Shown in pieces: positions 25,779 through 35,067 of a DNA stretch of 64,000 nt. Source of the stretch: Chitinophaga pinensis DSM 2588 (GTDB lineage: Bacteria; Bacteroidota; Bacteroidia; Chitinophagales; Chitinophagaceae); the NCBI RefSeq assembly GCF_000024005.1, contig NC_013132.1:5884001-5948000 (forward strand). The letters are read 5' to 3'. The notes beneath the pieces were generated by a model that worked only from the letters and a program-made list of their open reading frames with translations, searched no databases and was not told where the DNA came from. Position numbers and translations under genes: made by a program. The first letter of the stretch is position 1; each line of letters starts with the position of its first letter.

Positions 25779-26167
25779 GTAAGACCTAACCCTGAAAACA
25801 ATGACTGCAACTGCAATTACAAACCAAAACCTGCACATTCATGCACCTCCAAGATCATCGCCAGTACTCCTAACCAATAATTTAACGTTTCTCAAAACGA
25901 TATTCTCTTTTTTATATACAAAATCAATTAGTTGTAATAATTTCCTTACCTTTACTTCAGTACGCTGCTTTTGCAATACAGAGAAAAAAAATCCCATATC
26001 TTTCTTCCAAAGCCTCACTACTTGTTATTGTTCTATTATAACCTTGTCATGTCCGGCCTAAAAGCCCGCCAATTTATTAACCATTAAAAGGCGAAGTATT
26101 AACCTAATAACCAAGATTCTCAAAAAACAGCTATAAGCGGCTGATTTTAGGGGATAAACCATGTACC

Positions 26168-26857
26168 ATGAATACACCTTATCCGGCTGCCTCCGCCCTA
26201 CAGGAGGCCCCCCATTCAAGAATCCTGCTGGTAACAGGAGACGCTGCTATTCTCCGGAAGTTCCGTCAATTGCTGCTGCCTACGTATGATGTCGTGGCGA
26301 CTAATACTGTGGCTGAAGCTATTGATATTGCCAACCGCCAGTTACCTGACCTGATCCTGTGTGACGTATTAGTAGCCGATACTTCGGGCTACCAGTTCCT
26401 GATCTCATTGCGGGACGATCCATCCATGAAACACCTGCCCTTTATTCTGTTTAACCGACTACATGTCGCGTCTAATATCAGGAAAGGTATGAACCTTGGT
26501 GCGGATGATTTCCTGGTCTTCCCCTTCACCGGTGATGAATTGATCAAGAGCATACAATCCCGGCTCAACAGATATCAGCATATCCGCGAGACCATGCAAC
26601 CACGCGAAACGCTGATCCGTCAACTACACGTGGAAGGTAAAAATCCTATCAATGAGCGCCTGAGTAAAACAGAAGCGAAAATCCTGGATATGATCGCCAG
26701 GGGAATGAGCAGCAGGGACATTGCATCCTACAAATGCATTAGTGTACGCACGGTAGACAACCACCGGCATAACATTACTAAAAAGCTCCAGCTTTCAGGA
26801 CCAAATGCACTGGTAAAATTTGCGATCGGTTATGGCGGTGTGTTAAGCAGACAATAG
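26168..26857 (+). CDS. LuxR-family regulator with an atypical receiver domain
   Basis: A 229-residue protein. A receiver-like domain spans about residues 17-130: ILLVTGDAAIL, then PDLILCDVLVADTSG with D66 at the usual phosphorylation site. The acidic pair is reduced to one Asp (D25), and the conserved switch Lys is replaced by Phe (DDFLVFPF instead of D-L-KPF). The LuxR/GerE helix-turn-helix spans about 168-225 (LSKTEAKILDMIARGMSSRDIASYKCISVRTVDNHR). No histidine kinase gene is near. It may be regulated by something other than simple phosphorylation. It converges on the sigma-54 regulator gene. Confidence 0.85.
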   Translation: MNTPYPAASALQEAPHSRILLVTGDAAILRKFRQLLLPTYDVVATNTVAEAIDIANRQLPDLILCDVLVADTSGYQFLISLRDDPSMKHLPFILFNRLHVASNIRKGMNLGADDFLVFPFTGDELIKSIQSRLNRYQHIRETMQPRETLIRQLHVEGKNPINERLSKTEAKILDMIARGMSSRDIASYKCISVRTVDNHRHNITKKLQLSGPNALVKFAIGYGGVLSRQ

Positions 26858-27076
26858 TCAGTACAAAATCTTTATGATGTCCGGTTATGCCATTTCCGTA
26901 TCCGGTGTGGCGGATGTGTGCCTGCTTGTAAAGACCAGTATGGAAACGTTATTTAAAGCATGGCCCGATGTATGACAAGACAGGTAACGCGTAGACAATG
27001 TTTAACGCATGATACATCCGCTGTGCAATACCCACTTACACCGGACGATGATAAAGGTTTGGGGTCTGAACTATGT

Positions 27077-28624
27077 TTAGCGCACAACATGTTCCTTCAC
27101 AATACCCAGCTTTTTCATCCGCGCTTCCAGCGTGGTAGGTTTGATATCCAGAAGATCTGCAGCGCCCTGCGGACCTCTGATCCTGCCATTGGAATAACGA
27201 AGCGCCCTGATAATGGTCTGCCGTTCTGTTTCCGCCAGCGTAAGCAACGGCGACAGACTATTACCATCTGCCTCCAATGCTTTTCGGTTTCCGGGAACAG
27301 CGATGGTAATCTGTGGTTCGTCACTTGAAATAACTGCGCGTTCTACCATGTGTTCCATTTCCCGGATATTTCCCGGCCAGGTATAATCCATCAGTGCCAG
27401 CACGGATCCGGATGCAATATGCCGTATGGGTTTTCCATACTTCATAGCGGCATTGCGGGCAAAATGCTGTAACAACAATGGAATGTCTTCCCTGCGCTCC
27501 CGCAGGGCCGGCAGGTGTATGGGAAATACGTATAAACGGTAATACAGGTCCTGACGGAAACGCCCCTGTCTCACTTCTTCTTCCAATGTCCTGTTGGTGG
27601 CCGCAATAATACGCACATTGACGGGAATGGTCTCCGTCCCTCCGATACGTTCAATTTCCTTCTCCTGGATCACACGCAGTAGTTTCGCCTGCATATCAAG
27701 GGGTAATTCGCCGATTTCATCGAGGAAAAGGGTACCGCCTTCCGCCATCTCAAATTTGCCGATACGGCGGTGAATAGCGCCTGTAAATGCCCCTTTCTCA
27801 TGACCGAACAACTCCGACTCTATGAGCTGGGGTGGCAATGCGGCACAATTGATTTTGACGAAGGCTTTCTGCCTGCGCATAGAAGAAAGGTGGATGGCCT
27901 CTGCAAATAGCTCCTTACCAGTGCCCGTTTCTCCGGTCAGCAGCACCGTCGCATCTGTAGGCGCGACCTGCCTGACCTGTTGTATCACCGGACGTAAAGC
28001 GATCCCACTGACCAGCTTCGCCGGCAGCAGATCATTATACAATAGCAGTTCAGCGCCGTCACCGCCCATATCCTCCTCCTGCAACCATTGCGGCAAGGCG
28101 TCCAGCAACATCAGTTTCAGGGTGGCGGCAGAAAGCAGTCCGGCGTAACGTTTCACGGAGATCTGCAATGATTTGGGGAAGGTATTATGATGTTTAGCCA
28201 GCAGACATAAAAAACCAAAGCTATTGGTATGGTTACGCAAAGGCAGTATCAGCATCTCCCGCACCCCACTATTGAAAAGAGTCGTCTGTAAAGCTGACCT
28301 TCTGTCAGGCGCATACATCTCCAGTACCCCTGAAATATTGTCCTGCATAAAATGCTCGCTTACCTTCTGAGGTAGCGGCAGTAAGGTTAACCCCTCTGTT
28401 TTGTGGCACCAGCGACTGATCGTCCCATTTCCGTCAGCGATACCAATCAATACAGAGATCGTATGCAGGTAAGGACGCAACACAGTATGAATAAATGCAA
28501 AAAGATCATTTTCATTCCTGATCGACCCGATTGCTCCTCTCCAGTCTACATGTCCATTCTCAGACTGTATTTCCGGCAATGTCCCTTCCGGTAATAACAG
28601 TTCTATCAACGCTAACAAATCCAT
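27077..28624 (-). CDS. Sigma-54-dependent transcriptional activator, GAF sensor type
   Basis: 515 residues from the ATG at 28622-28624; a TTG at 28718-28720 would add 32 residues but overlaps a palindrome. A GAF-like sensory domain (about 30-170) precedes the AAA+ sigma-54 interaction domain. That domain has Walker A GETGTGKE near 230, the sigma-54 contact loop GAFTGA near 276, and Walker [13 protein letters not shown]. The C-terminal Fis-type HTH is [21 protein letters not shown]. There is no receiver domain, so it is probably controlled by a ligand of the GAF domain. It activates promoters of the -24/-12 class; the targets are unknown. It is divergent from the FemAB-like gene. Confidence 0.93.
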   Translation of the reverse strand: MDLLALIELLLPEGTLPEIQSENGHVDWRGAIGSIRNENDLFAFIHTVLRPYLHTISVLIGIADGNGTISRWCHKTEGLTLLPLPQKVSEHFMQDNISGVLEMYAPDRRSALQTTLFNSGVREMLILPLRNHTNSFGFLCLLAKHHNTFPKSLQISVKRYAGLLSAATLKLMLLDALPQWLQEEDMGGDGAELLLYNDLLPAKLVSGIALRPVIQQVRQVAPTDATVLLTGETGTGKELFAEAIHLSSMRRQKAFVKINCAALPPQLIESELFGHEKGAFTGAIHRRIGKFEMAEGGTLFLDEIGELPLDMQAKLLRVIQEKEIERIGGTETIPVNVRIIAATNRTLEEEVRQGRFRQDLYYRLYVFPIHLPALRERREDIPLLLQHFARNAAMKYGKPIRHIASGSVLALMDYTWPGNIREMEHMVERAVISSDEPQITIAVPGNRKALEADGNSLSPLLTLAETERQTIIRALRYSNGRIRGPQGAADLLDIKPTTLEARMKKLGIVKEHVVR

Positions 28625-28714
28625 AGTTCCATAACTATTACATGAATAGAATTCCCGGTGACATCGCTGTCTCCGGGGCAACAACTCCAGTATTTCGTGT
28701 ATGCGGTTAGAGTT

Positions 28715-28730
28715 CTCCAATATATTGGAG
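28715..28730. promoter_or_regulatory. 16-bp perfect palindrome upstream of the sigma-54 activator
   Basis: CTCCAATATATTGGAG is self-complementary. It lies about 90 bp upstream of the ATG at 28624 and overlaps the alternative TTG start. It overlaps a second inverted pair, GGAGCAT (28727-28733) with ATGCTCC (28749-28755). It is a candidate operator, perhaps for autoregulation. Confidence 0.45.
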
Positions 28731-29093
28731 CATAATTTCGATTGAAAAATGCTCCATATGGTTGGTTTACAAATAATTACCCTACTGGCATAGTGGTTGA
28801 GTCTTTAAAGGCTAACTATGGGGGGACAGGAAAATGGGAATTTACTCCGTTATCGTTGGCTTTTCATAGCATTTGATGATTGTCATGAATACCTACGGGC
28901 AGCTAACAAAAAGGATACCACAATAATGGTGCAGTTAGGAGTCCTTGGTAACCCCGGTTAACTATATCGTTAAAAACCATATTGTAAATAGCATAAGAAA
29001 CCTGATTAACCATCCGAATACCATTTTAAAACCATCTGGACATTTTGCCGGTACGTTTTTAGATCCTTTATTGAAAAATCAATTTTTAGTTAG
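28731..29093. other. Divergent region sigma-54 activator / FemAB-like gene
   Basis: About 360 bp without a gene. It holds the inverted pair next to the palindrome, and TGGCATAGTGGTTGAG near 28787, which loosely resembles a -24/-12 promoter but lacks the TTGC half. The last 100 bp before 29094 are AT-rich, as expected for a promoter. Confidence 0.35.
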
Positions 29094-30098
29094 ATGATGT
29101 CCTTTAATGTTGTGACCATTTATGATAACCGACGGTGGGATCGTTTTGTCAAAAACGCCCACATGTCCGACTTCAATCATACCTGGCACTATCACAGTAC
29201 GGCCGCTGATGGCGAGCCGCTGCTGCTTGTCTATGAAGAAGAAACCGAATTCATTGCGTTGCCCGTTATCAGAAAACATGAAGGTGAAGCTGACGGTAAA
29301 CGTCAGTATGCCCTTTACAGTTATGCAGGTCCCATCTGCAGTACCAATTTTGCATCGCTTAACAGCGGCATGCAGGAACGCTTTGAAAGTGTGTTGAAGG
29401 TTTTTCTTGAACAGCATACGATCATAAGTGTATCTGTTCAGTTACATCCTTTAATCCATAAAAATTTTAAACCGCTCGGACTCGGCGTACTACGGAAAAA
29501 TCCGGAAAGTATGCTGATCAATGTGAGTGATGGTCCCGACATGCGTCAGGAACATTATGGGGACAATTTTGCCAATGAAGTAACCCTGCTCAAACGGAAA
29601 GGATATACCGTACGCCAGGCCGTCGCTATCCAGGATGTCGATTCTTTCGGAGAAATCTTCCGTCGTAATATCTCCCCTCTGAATAATGGCGCTGCGGATC
29701 ACTATGATAAAGCCTGGTTCAGACAAATGTTGCGCCCCGGAGGCTTTGACAGCAGTCTGCTACTGGCCGCTCAGGGTACACAAACCGCCGCCGGCGCCCT
29801 GCTCACCTTCTGCAATGACCTGATGCAGTTCCACCTGGCCGCTACGCACGAGAACTTTCTCTTTGATGCACCATTACGGATCCTGCTACACGAAGCAGTG
29901 ATGTTGGGAAAAACTTTGGGGATGCAGTATATGCAACTCGAAGGACTTGCGGGAAGACCGGAAGTTTTGTTTGCATGTAAGGCCTTCAGTCCGGAGTTAT
30001 ATCCCGGTTTTAAAACCTGGCAAATCTCTTACGGCGAAGCAGACTGTCGCGACGCACGATCCAGGAAACTCTTGCAGCCCTTATCTGTGGCTGTCTGA
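29094..30098 (+). CDS. FemAB/GNAT-like acyltransferase-fold protein
   Basis: A 334-residue soluble protein. Its pattern suggests a double acyl-CoA N-acyltransferase fold of the FemAB/GNAT-like type. The N-terminal half has WDRFVKNAHMSDFNHTWHYHS and repeated strand-helix blocks. The C-terminal half has SSLLLAAQGTQTAAGALLTFCNDLMQFHLAATHENF followed by APLRILLHEAVMLGKTLGMQYMQLEGL, as in peptidyltransferases and CelD-like proteins that use 'G---A--L' strands. Such proteins often modify cell-wall or polysaccharide precursors. The substrate is unknown. It is monocistronic, with two possible ATG starts (29094 and 29097). Confidence 0.65.
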   Translation: MMSFNVVTIYDNRRWDRFVKNAHMSDFNHTWHYHSTAADGEPLLLVYEEETEFIALPVIRKHEGEADGKRQYALYSYAGPICSTNFASLNSGMQERFESVLKVFLEQHTIISVSVQLHPLIHKNFKPLGLGVLRKNPESMLINVSDGPDMRQEHYGDNFANEVTLLKRKGYTVRQAVAIQDVDSFGEIFRRNISPLNNGAADHYDKAWFRQMLRPGGFDSSLLLAAQGTQTAAGALLTFCNDLMQFHLAATHENFLFDAPLRILLHEAVMLGKTLGMQYMQLEGLAGRPEVLFACKAFSPELYPGFKTWQISYGEADCRDARSRKLLQPLSVAV

Positions 30099-30116
30099 AT
30101 AGAACAGACCTAAAAT

Positions 30117-30149
30117 AAAAAGAGCGTTCTTAAAGAACGCTCTTTTTTT
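30117..30149 (+). terminator. Intrinsic terminator of the FemAB-like gene
   Basis: AGAGCGTTCT (30121-30130) pairs with AGAACGCTCT (30134-30143), with A-rich sequence before it and a run of seven T at 30143-30149. Confidence 0.9.
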
Positions 30150-30598
30150 ATGCAGAGGAGATTTATACAAAAGAAAACGGCCAACCATGAATGGAAAGCC
30201 GGTCTTTCATCCATTGTTTGTTAACCCCAGTTGTCGAATCCTATTTGGCAACTGGGGCTACCCTCACACGGATTGTTAATGCAATATTAAGACTTTGCTA
30301 ATTAGAAAGTTGTTAATCCTTGGTTAACGAAAATTTATTGTTGATTCATATTTCCGCTACAGGGTGACACGTTTGTTGGATGTATAAACATACAGTATTT
30401 TGTCTGCGCGAATATGCATTGTATTTTTTTACCACGTTTACAGGGAATTTGAACCTTTTCGGTATATGCAACCGTTTGGTGACAACTAGAGTCAATACAT
30501 TATTAGTATGATTTTTAGCCCCGGAAAAAAAGTCGCTATTCCGTATAGATTTGCCGAAAAACGTAAAATTCTGACAATCTCATGACAGAATTTTCACC
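30150..30598. other. Non-coding region between convergent genes
   Basis: About 450 bp. A hairpin CCCCAGTTG (30225-30233) with CAACTGGGG (30249-30257) has no U-tract. The rest is AT-rich with no ORF I can support and no similarity I recognise. The last bases touch the ThuA-like gene's stop codon. Confidence 0.4.
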
Positions 30599-31366
30599 CT
30601 ATTTTTTCTTTACAGCCCAAAAAATGGCATTTCTGAAGAGGGTCTTGTAAGCTATATTCTCAAAAAGATCGGGAGAATGACCCATAAAAATGTAGATATT
30701 CCTCGCCTTATAAGCCGGGTTAGTCCAGATAACCGGATGATCGCCCATTGTTTTTGACGATGCCGGCACATAAGAATGCTCATCGACGTTCGCCAATACA
30801 TGTACGTTCGGACGCGGATCCCGGTCGTAAATATACCACTCCTCCGTTTTTACATTAAAAACCGGGGGAACACCCTTAAATACAGGATGGGAAGCGTCTT
30901 CTACATGTACGTCGCCCGCCGCAAAGTTTGCTATATAATCTTTGAAACGAATCTGCCCCATAAACTGGTAAAACCAGTTCCACAGACCATAACCGTCAAA
31001 TTCACCCAGCAAAGTCGCATGGTGAAACCCGATCCATCCACCCCTCCCCTCGTTCACATACTGCTCAAATGCCTTTACCGCCGGTTCCTTCCAGGCATAC
31101 GGGGGATAATCCAGTTGAATAAACAACTGATAATTAGACAAATACGCACTATCTATTTTGTCTGTGTTTTCAATGTAATCGATCGCGAAATTGCTGTCAG
31201 CCGCCAGTTTGTCCAGCCAGACTTTCGCCGCTTTAGAATATGCAAGATGATGACCACCGTTTTCCGACAGTGCTAATACGCGGAAACGGGGTTTTGCAGG
31301 TTGTAATGCCAGTAAAGAACCAAGGATTATAATAACGGGAATGGAGAGAAAAGAACGCAGGTACAT
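30599..31366 (-). CDS. ThuA-like domain protein, secreted
   Basis: A 255-residue protein with an N-terminal hydrophobic signal segment (LRSFLSIPVIIILGSLLALQ). It then has the ThuA-like (trehalose utilisation, class I glutamine amidotransferase-like) fold. Seen blocks are RFRVLALSENGGHH, LSNYQLFIQLDYP, FEQYVNEGRGGWIGFHHATLLG, HPVFKG and PVIWTN, then YIFMGHSPDLFEN near the end. The family is common as stand-alone or fused domains in Bacteroidota, and its biochemical role is not settled. It is probably periplasmic. The membrane protein gene 55 nt upstream may be cotranscribed. Confidence 0.85.
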   Translation of the reverse strand: MYLRSFLSIPVIIILGSLLALQPAKPRFRVLALSENGGHHLAYSKAAKVWLDKLAADSNFAIDYIENTDKIDSAYLSNYQLFIQLDYPPYAWKEPAVKAFEQYVNEGRGGWIGFHHATLLGEFDGYGLWNWFYQFMGQIRFKDYIANFAAGDVHVEDASHPVFKGVPPVFNVKTEEWYIYDRDPRPNVHVLANVDEHSYVPASSKTMGDHPVIWTNPAYKARNIYIFMGHSPDLFENIAYKTLFRNAIFWAVKKK

Positions 31367-31421
31367 AACGATGAAGATATATTCATCCTAAAATAATACT
31401 TCTATCCTAATAATACTAACG

Positions 31422-31934
31422 TCAGGACCTGCCGGCGAAGGGTCTTGCCGGAACATCCTGATTACCCGCTATAAAAGCCCGGATCAGGCCATTGACATGC
31501 GCCAGGATCTCCGCCTCACTATTAAAAGCACCCATTGGACCATTCAATTGAATTGTTCCGTCGCCTACTGCAAAATTAAACTTCCTGCCATCTTTAAAAT
31601 TGATCAAAAACCGGTAAATACCCGGTATCTGCAAGCGTCGCTGACTGAAAGTCACCTTGTCGAAGTCCTGTATACAGAAACGTTTCCCTTTCATATTGAA
31701 CAGATTATACACGATCACCTCTCCGTTCTCAAAGTACACCGAATAAGATTTACGGGTAAATTCAATACAGAAAAATGACAGCAAAGCCCAGGCTAGTATG
31801 GCAAACAGATTCCAGGGCAGGTCTATTTCCATAAATATGAGGATTGGTGCGCCCGCTAAGAAAATAAGGCCCACAAGCTGGTACATAGGGGTATTATCAT
31901 TCAGTATTAACAGGCGATTGGCAGAGGTAGTCAT
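31422..31934 (-). CDS. Small membrane protein with a PH-like C-terminal part
   Basis: A 170-residue hypothetical protein. Two hydrophobic helices lie at about residues 19-37 and 41-60 (YQLVGLIFLAGAPILIF, LFAILAWALLSFFCIEF). A beta-rich soluble part follows (YSVYFENGEVIVYNLFNMKGKRFCIQDFDKVTFSQ), which resembles bacterial PH-like domains. No enzyme motif was found and no specific family is claimed. It lies upstream of the ThuA-like gene on the same strand and may share its transcript. Confidence 0.65.
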   Translation of the reverse strand: MTTSANRLLILNDNTPMYQLVGLIFLAGAPILIFMEIDLPWNLFAILAWALLSFFCIEFTRKSYSVYFENGEVIVYNLFNMKGKRFCIQDFDKVTFSQRRLQIPGIYRFLINFKDGRKFNFAVGDGTIQLNGPMGAFNSEAEILAHVNGLIRAFIAGNQDVPARPFAGRS

Positions 31935-31967
31935 GTGACAGGAGCAAATACGCTTTAACTAATGCAA

Positions 31968-31975
31968 CAAAGGTA
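31968..31975 (-). promoter_or_regulatory. Candidate -7 box for the 31422-31934 gene
   Basis: The minus strand reads TACCTTTG, a full match to TAnnTTTG, 33 nt upstream of the ATG. No good -33 element was found. Confidence 0.4.
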
Positions 31976-32062
31976 TAATTAACATTTAAAACTAAGAATC
32001 ATGACAATATTAGTGGCTAAATTCTTAATTCTTAATTGCCTAATTCCTGATTCCCCTAATTG
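31975..32062. repeat. AATT-rich repeat, copy 4
   Basis: AATTAACATTTAAAACTAAG at about 31979 faces AATTCTTAATTCTTAATTGCC at about 32022-32042, inverted. It is shorter than the other copies and lies between divergent genes rather than next to a stop codon. It shares AACTAAGAATC with copy 3. Confidence 0.5.
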
Positions 32063-32114
32063 GGGCATAGTATTTGGTGTTGCGTGGGTATTACAATCAT
32101 AAAAAAGGTTTACA

Positions 32115-32435
32115 ATGCCTACTTCAAAACAAACGACAGCAAAACCAGCAGCAAAAACCACTACAAAAGCAGCTCCTGCAAAAGAAGGCGGTGGCAAAGG
32201 ATTGAAAGCCCCACTGACTCCAAGCGCAGATCTGGCAGCAGTTATCGGTAGTGATCCGCTGCCAAGAACAGAGATCACTAAAAAGATCTGGGATTACATT
32301 AAAGAACACAATCTGCAGGATGCCCAGAATAAACGCCTGATCAACGCAGATGAAAAACTGAAGAAAGTATTCAACGGTAAAGACCAGATCTCTATGTTCG
32401 AACTGGCCAAAGAAATGAATCAGCACGTTAAATAA
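32115..32435 (+). CDS. SWIB/MDM2 domain protein
   Basis: A 106-residue basic protein. The N-terminal 30 residues are a Lys/Ala/Thr-rich tail (TTAKPAAKTTTKAAPAKEG) like the tails of histone-like proteins. Residues about 36-104 form a SWIB domain: LTPSADLAAVIGSDPLPRTEITKKIWDYIKEHNLQDAQNKRLINADEKLKKVFNGKDQISMFELAKEMNQHV. SWIB domains occur in eukaryotic chromatin remodelling subunits, and small bacterial versions are found in chlamydiae and Bacteroidota. The tail suggests nucleic-acid binding. The function in bacteria is not established. Confidence 0.92.
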   Translation: MPTSKQTTAKPAAKTTTKAAPAKEGGGKGLKAPLTPSADLAAVIGSDPLPRTEITKKIWDYIKEHNLQDAQNKRLINADEKLKKVFNGKDQISMFELAKEMNQHVK

Positions 32436-32474
32436 GTTAACCTCGTTACCTTACTCAGCAAAGTGATATTTTCA

Positions 32475-32506
32475 GATTGCCGCCGTAAAGCGGCAATCTT
32501 TTTTTT
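32475..32506 (+). terminator. Intrinsic terminator of the SWIB gene
   Basis: GATTGCCGC (32475-32483) pairs with GCGGCAATC (32490-32498), followed by eight T. The T run overlaps the stop codon of the opposite-strand gene, so the gene ends abut. Confidence 0.9.
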
Positions 32507-34091
32507 ATCTCACCAGCATCAAGGTTCCCTGCTGCTGCATGGCCTGTTGCTTACTATCCGTATAAGTCACTACCCACAAATAACTTCCGGCCGGCACACC
32601 TGCTCCTTTCTGCGTACCGTCCCATCCTGTATCCGGATTACGGCATTCAAAAATCAGCTGTCCCCATCTTCCATATACCGTCATCCTGAAATCACTCACC
32701 GCATCATGTATCTTTGCACGGAAAATGTCATTCATGCCGTCTCCATTCGGACTAAATGCGTTTGGCATCAATACCGCGCATTCACGACTCTCTCTCGACA
32801 CATTCGTACTCCCCCTGATCTCACAATGATGCTGATCCGTGATACGATAAGTATATTCACCTGACTCTAACGGCACAATAATACTATCCGGACCTGGCGG
32901 CACACCAGATACTTCATAGGTATACGGCCGCGTACCTCCTGTTACTGTGAATTCCAGTTTTCCGTCTTTTACATTACTACAACTGGCAGCACCGGTTCTG
33001 ACGGACTGCACTTCCATCCGCTCTATTGCCGGTATATTAAATTGTTTTATTTTCAACACACAACTAAATACATCTTTTACTGCCAGATCATAATTACCTG
33101 GTTGCAGATTTTCAAACACCGCACTTTTTTGATAAGTAGCACCACCATTCATACTAAACAAATACGGATTTTCTCCCCCAGCTGTTATAATAGTGATCTT
33201 CCCCTTGTCGCCATAACAACGTAATTCAGCTGACTGAACATCCGCCGTCATCTCATACTCGCCTACCATTACTTCCTGTGAAGCATTGGCGCCACTGGCG
33301 CTCGTAACCGTCACGCGGTAATTTCCTTTATCCAGATGCGACACGACTGAATCTTTATATCCTCCCGGTTCCCAGTGATACTGATAAGGTCCTGTACCCG
33401 CTGTTACATCCACAGATACCTGGCCCTCCTGCTGACCTTTACAGGTGTTACGTGCTGTTGCTGATATACGGGGCACTTCCGAAATATAAGGTGAGAAATT
33501 ATCTACGAGCACTGCCGAATACATCTGCTTGCAGGTGCTATCCCGGTAAGGACCGAATACAAAATATTTATAGTCCTTCTCCGGTGTGAATGTCGCCTTA
33601 TAAGTACGCCATTCTTTATGCGTAAAAATACCGGACTGCCATAAAACATCCCCTTTCTCACCGGGTGCGTTAGCGCCATAGATGACCATTCCGCCATAAC
33701 ACATGGGAGCAGAAAAATACCGTTCAGGAAAGGCGAGTCCGAACGAAATAGTATACGATCTGTTAGCCCGCAACGGCGTTACCAGTTCCTGCGCCAGTCG
33801 CTCAGACCAGACCGCCCCGGCAATCATCCCGATATATGTGTTTCCGTCCATAGGTGGTGTATTCACCCCCACCCACCCAGGCTGCACATCGGGCGACTGC
33901 TCAAAACGCTTCCATGGCGCTGGCGGCAGCGGCGCTAATAAAGGAGATTCCATTGACGGATTTCCCAGCTCGATATCCTGGGCATGTACCTGATTAAGGC
34001 CAGTAAATAAGAAACTTAAACACAGTAATAGGCCACAGGCATGCCTAATGACTGCAGTACCCCGCAGACATAAACACTCCGGCTTGTTCAT
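32505..34091 (-). CDS. Secreted surface protein with SprB-like repeats and gliding-motility C-terminal domain
   Basis: 528 residues from the ATG at 34089-34091, chosen because a Sec signal (CGLLLCLSFLFTGLNQVHAQ) follows; an earlier ATG would add 13 residues. After a lectin-like N-terminal half (about 20-190) come three SprB-type repeats. These show C-G-G-G--PY-Y-W and L--G-Y-V-V patterns, for example CKGQQEGQVSVDVTAGTGPYQ and CYGDKGKITIITAGGENPY. The C-terminal 80 residues hold PNAFSPNGDGMNDIF and the GRWGQLIFE-GWDGT block of the CHU_C (T9SS type B) sorting domain. It is probably exported by the type IX system and attached to the cell surface. Its ligand is unknown. Confidence 0.9.
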   Translation of the reverse strand: MNKPECLCLRGTAVIRHACGLLLCLSFLFTGLNQVHAQDIELGNPSMESPLLAPLPPAPWKRFEQSPDVQPGWVGVNTPPMDGNTYIGMIAGAVWSERLAQELVTPLRANRSYTISFGLAFPERYFSAPMCYGGMVIYGANAPGEKGDVLWQSGIFTHKEWRTYKATFTPEKDYKYFVFGPYRDSTCKQMYSAVLVDNFSPYISEVPRISATARNTCKGQQEGQVSVDVTAGTGPYQYHWEPGGYKDSVVSHLDKGNYRVTVTSASGANASQEVMVGEYEMTADVQSAELRCYGDKGKITIITAGGENPYLFSMNGGATYQKSAVFENLQPGNYDLAVKDVFSCVLKIKQFNIPAIERMEVQSVRTGAASCSNVKDGKLEFTVTGGTRPYTYEVSGVPPGPDSIIVPLESGEYTYRITDQHHCEIRGSTNVSRESRECAVLMPNAFSPNGDGMNDIFRAKIHDAVSDFRMTVYGRWGQLIFECRNPDTGWDGTQKGAGVPAGSYLWVVTYTDSKQQAMQQQGTLMLVR

Positions 34092-34320
34092 AGGATCGAA
34101 ATAGTCAGGTGATTCAAATAGTATCAACAACGGGTTTATCCAAGCGATAAACTAAACCCGGCAGGCTTAAAGATATGTAAATAATTATAATTTGTAATAA
34201 TATTTAATTTGATGGAAAAATTAAATATCATTACAGTGCATAATACTGTATCACATTGTTGACAATCAATAAAATAAGGCTATTGGCGAATCGGTTAATG
34301 TCTCATATAAGAATATGGTT

Positions 34321-34992
34321 TTATTGTTGAGTACGCATTAATGAATATTTCTATCCAAGTGGTGAAATATAAAAGATATGGTAATGATGCTCGTTCAGTA
34401 ATGCGATGGATTTCTCTGTATCAGCAACAGCAACGTTTTCAAAAAATGATGGAATTCGATCAGGGATGGTCCAATTTTTATGCCTGATCCTAAAATATCT
34501 TTATTACAGCATATTCTGCTCCTTCAATATCTATGTTTAGTATAACAATATGATCATGCCCTAATTCCTGCATGATCGTCTTTAAACGCTTTGAAGGCAC
34601 TCCCACGTATGCGTTCTCCTTATCAATCGCTACAACAGAATGAGAATGTGATCAGGATGCTCCGGCTTGTAAAATTCATATAACCGTCACTGTCAGATAA
34701 GGCGACTTCCTGATAAAAGAACTCCGCCGGTAACAGCTGCTCCTGCAACCAACCTTTTACGTACGGTGTCGGATCAAACGCATAGACACGCACGCCATAT
34801 TTATTCGATCACAGAAAGATCAAACGTAATATCGTTACCAATCCTACAGCATACACAATACTGTCTGCGCCGATATGCCCCGACCGTATCAGTCATCCTT
34901 CTTATTCAGACCAATGTTTTTCATACGGAACTTTTAACTGTATACGCGTCTTAGGGCGCTTTGCCGGAACGCATCTGCCACGCGTCTTGCAT
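34321..34992 (-). pseudogene. Decayed FkbM-family methyltransferase
   Basis: Joining frames on the minus strand gives a recognisable SAM-dependent methyltransferase of the FkbM type. The pieces are GADSIVYAVG, then VYAFDPTPYVKGW, EFFYQEVALSDSDGYMNF, VGVPSKRLKTIMQELGHD, HIVILNIDIEGAEYAVIKDIL and finally IALLNEHHYHIFYISPLG. Each piece is in a different frame or cut by stops, so at least three frameshifts and two nonsense changes are needed. The DPTP motif and NIDIEGAEY are typical of the family. It sits at the downstream end of the polysaccharide locus and may once have O-methylated the glycan. It is not among the annotated open frames of that region. Confidence 0.8.
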
Positions 34993-35067
34993 GATCTTAA
35001 ATAATCCTTTTATTCTAATCAGTATGCGGGGATGTTATAAATAGCTTCTATTGTCCCGTCTGTAAAA

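Larger units (their letters stand above)
25347..26167. other. 820-bp non-coding region with strong secondary structure
   Basis: No credible gene was found; an 86-codon frame at 25801-26061 has a low-complexity, atypical translation. The region holds a hairpin at 25396-25444, a 43-nt imperfect inverted repeat (25619-25661 with 25736-25778) and then AT-rich sequence up to the regulator gene at 26168. Confidence 0.5.

Noticed and set aside
25801..26061. 86-codon frame in the non-coding region
   Set aside because: The composition is unlike neighbouring genes (many Cys, Phe, Ser and Thr), with no ribosome site and no similarity seen.
25347..26167. Riboswitch or known structured RNA before the LuxR-type gene
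   Set aside because: Hairpins are present but none matches a riboswitch consensus that I know, so it is reported only as structured DNA.
28787..28802. TGGCATAGTGGTTGAG as a sigma-54 promoter
   Set aside because: The -24 half is acceptable but the -12 half is TTGA, not TTGC, and the nearest gene in that direction starts 290 bp away.
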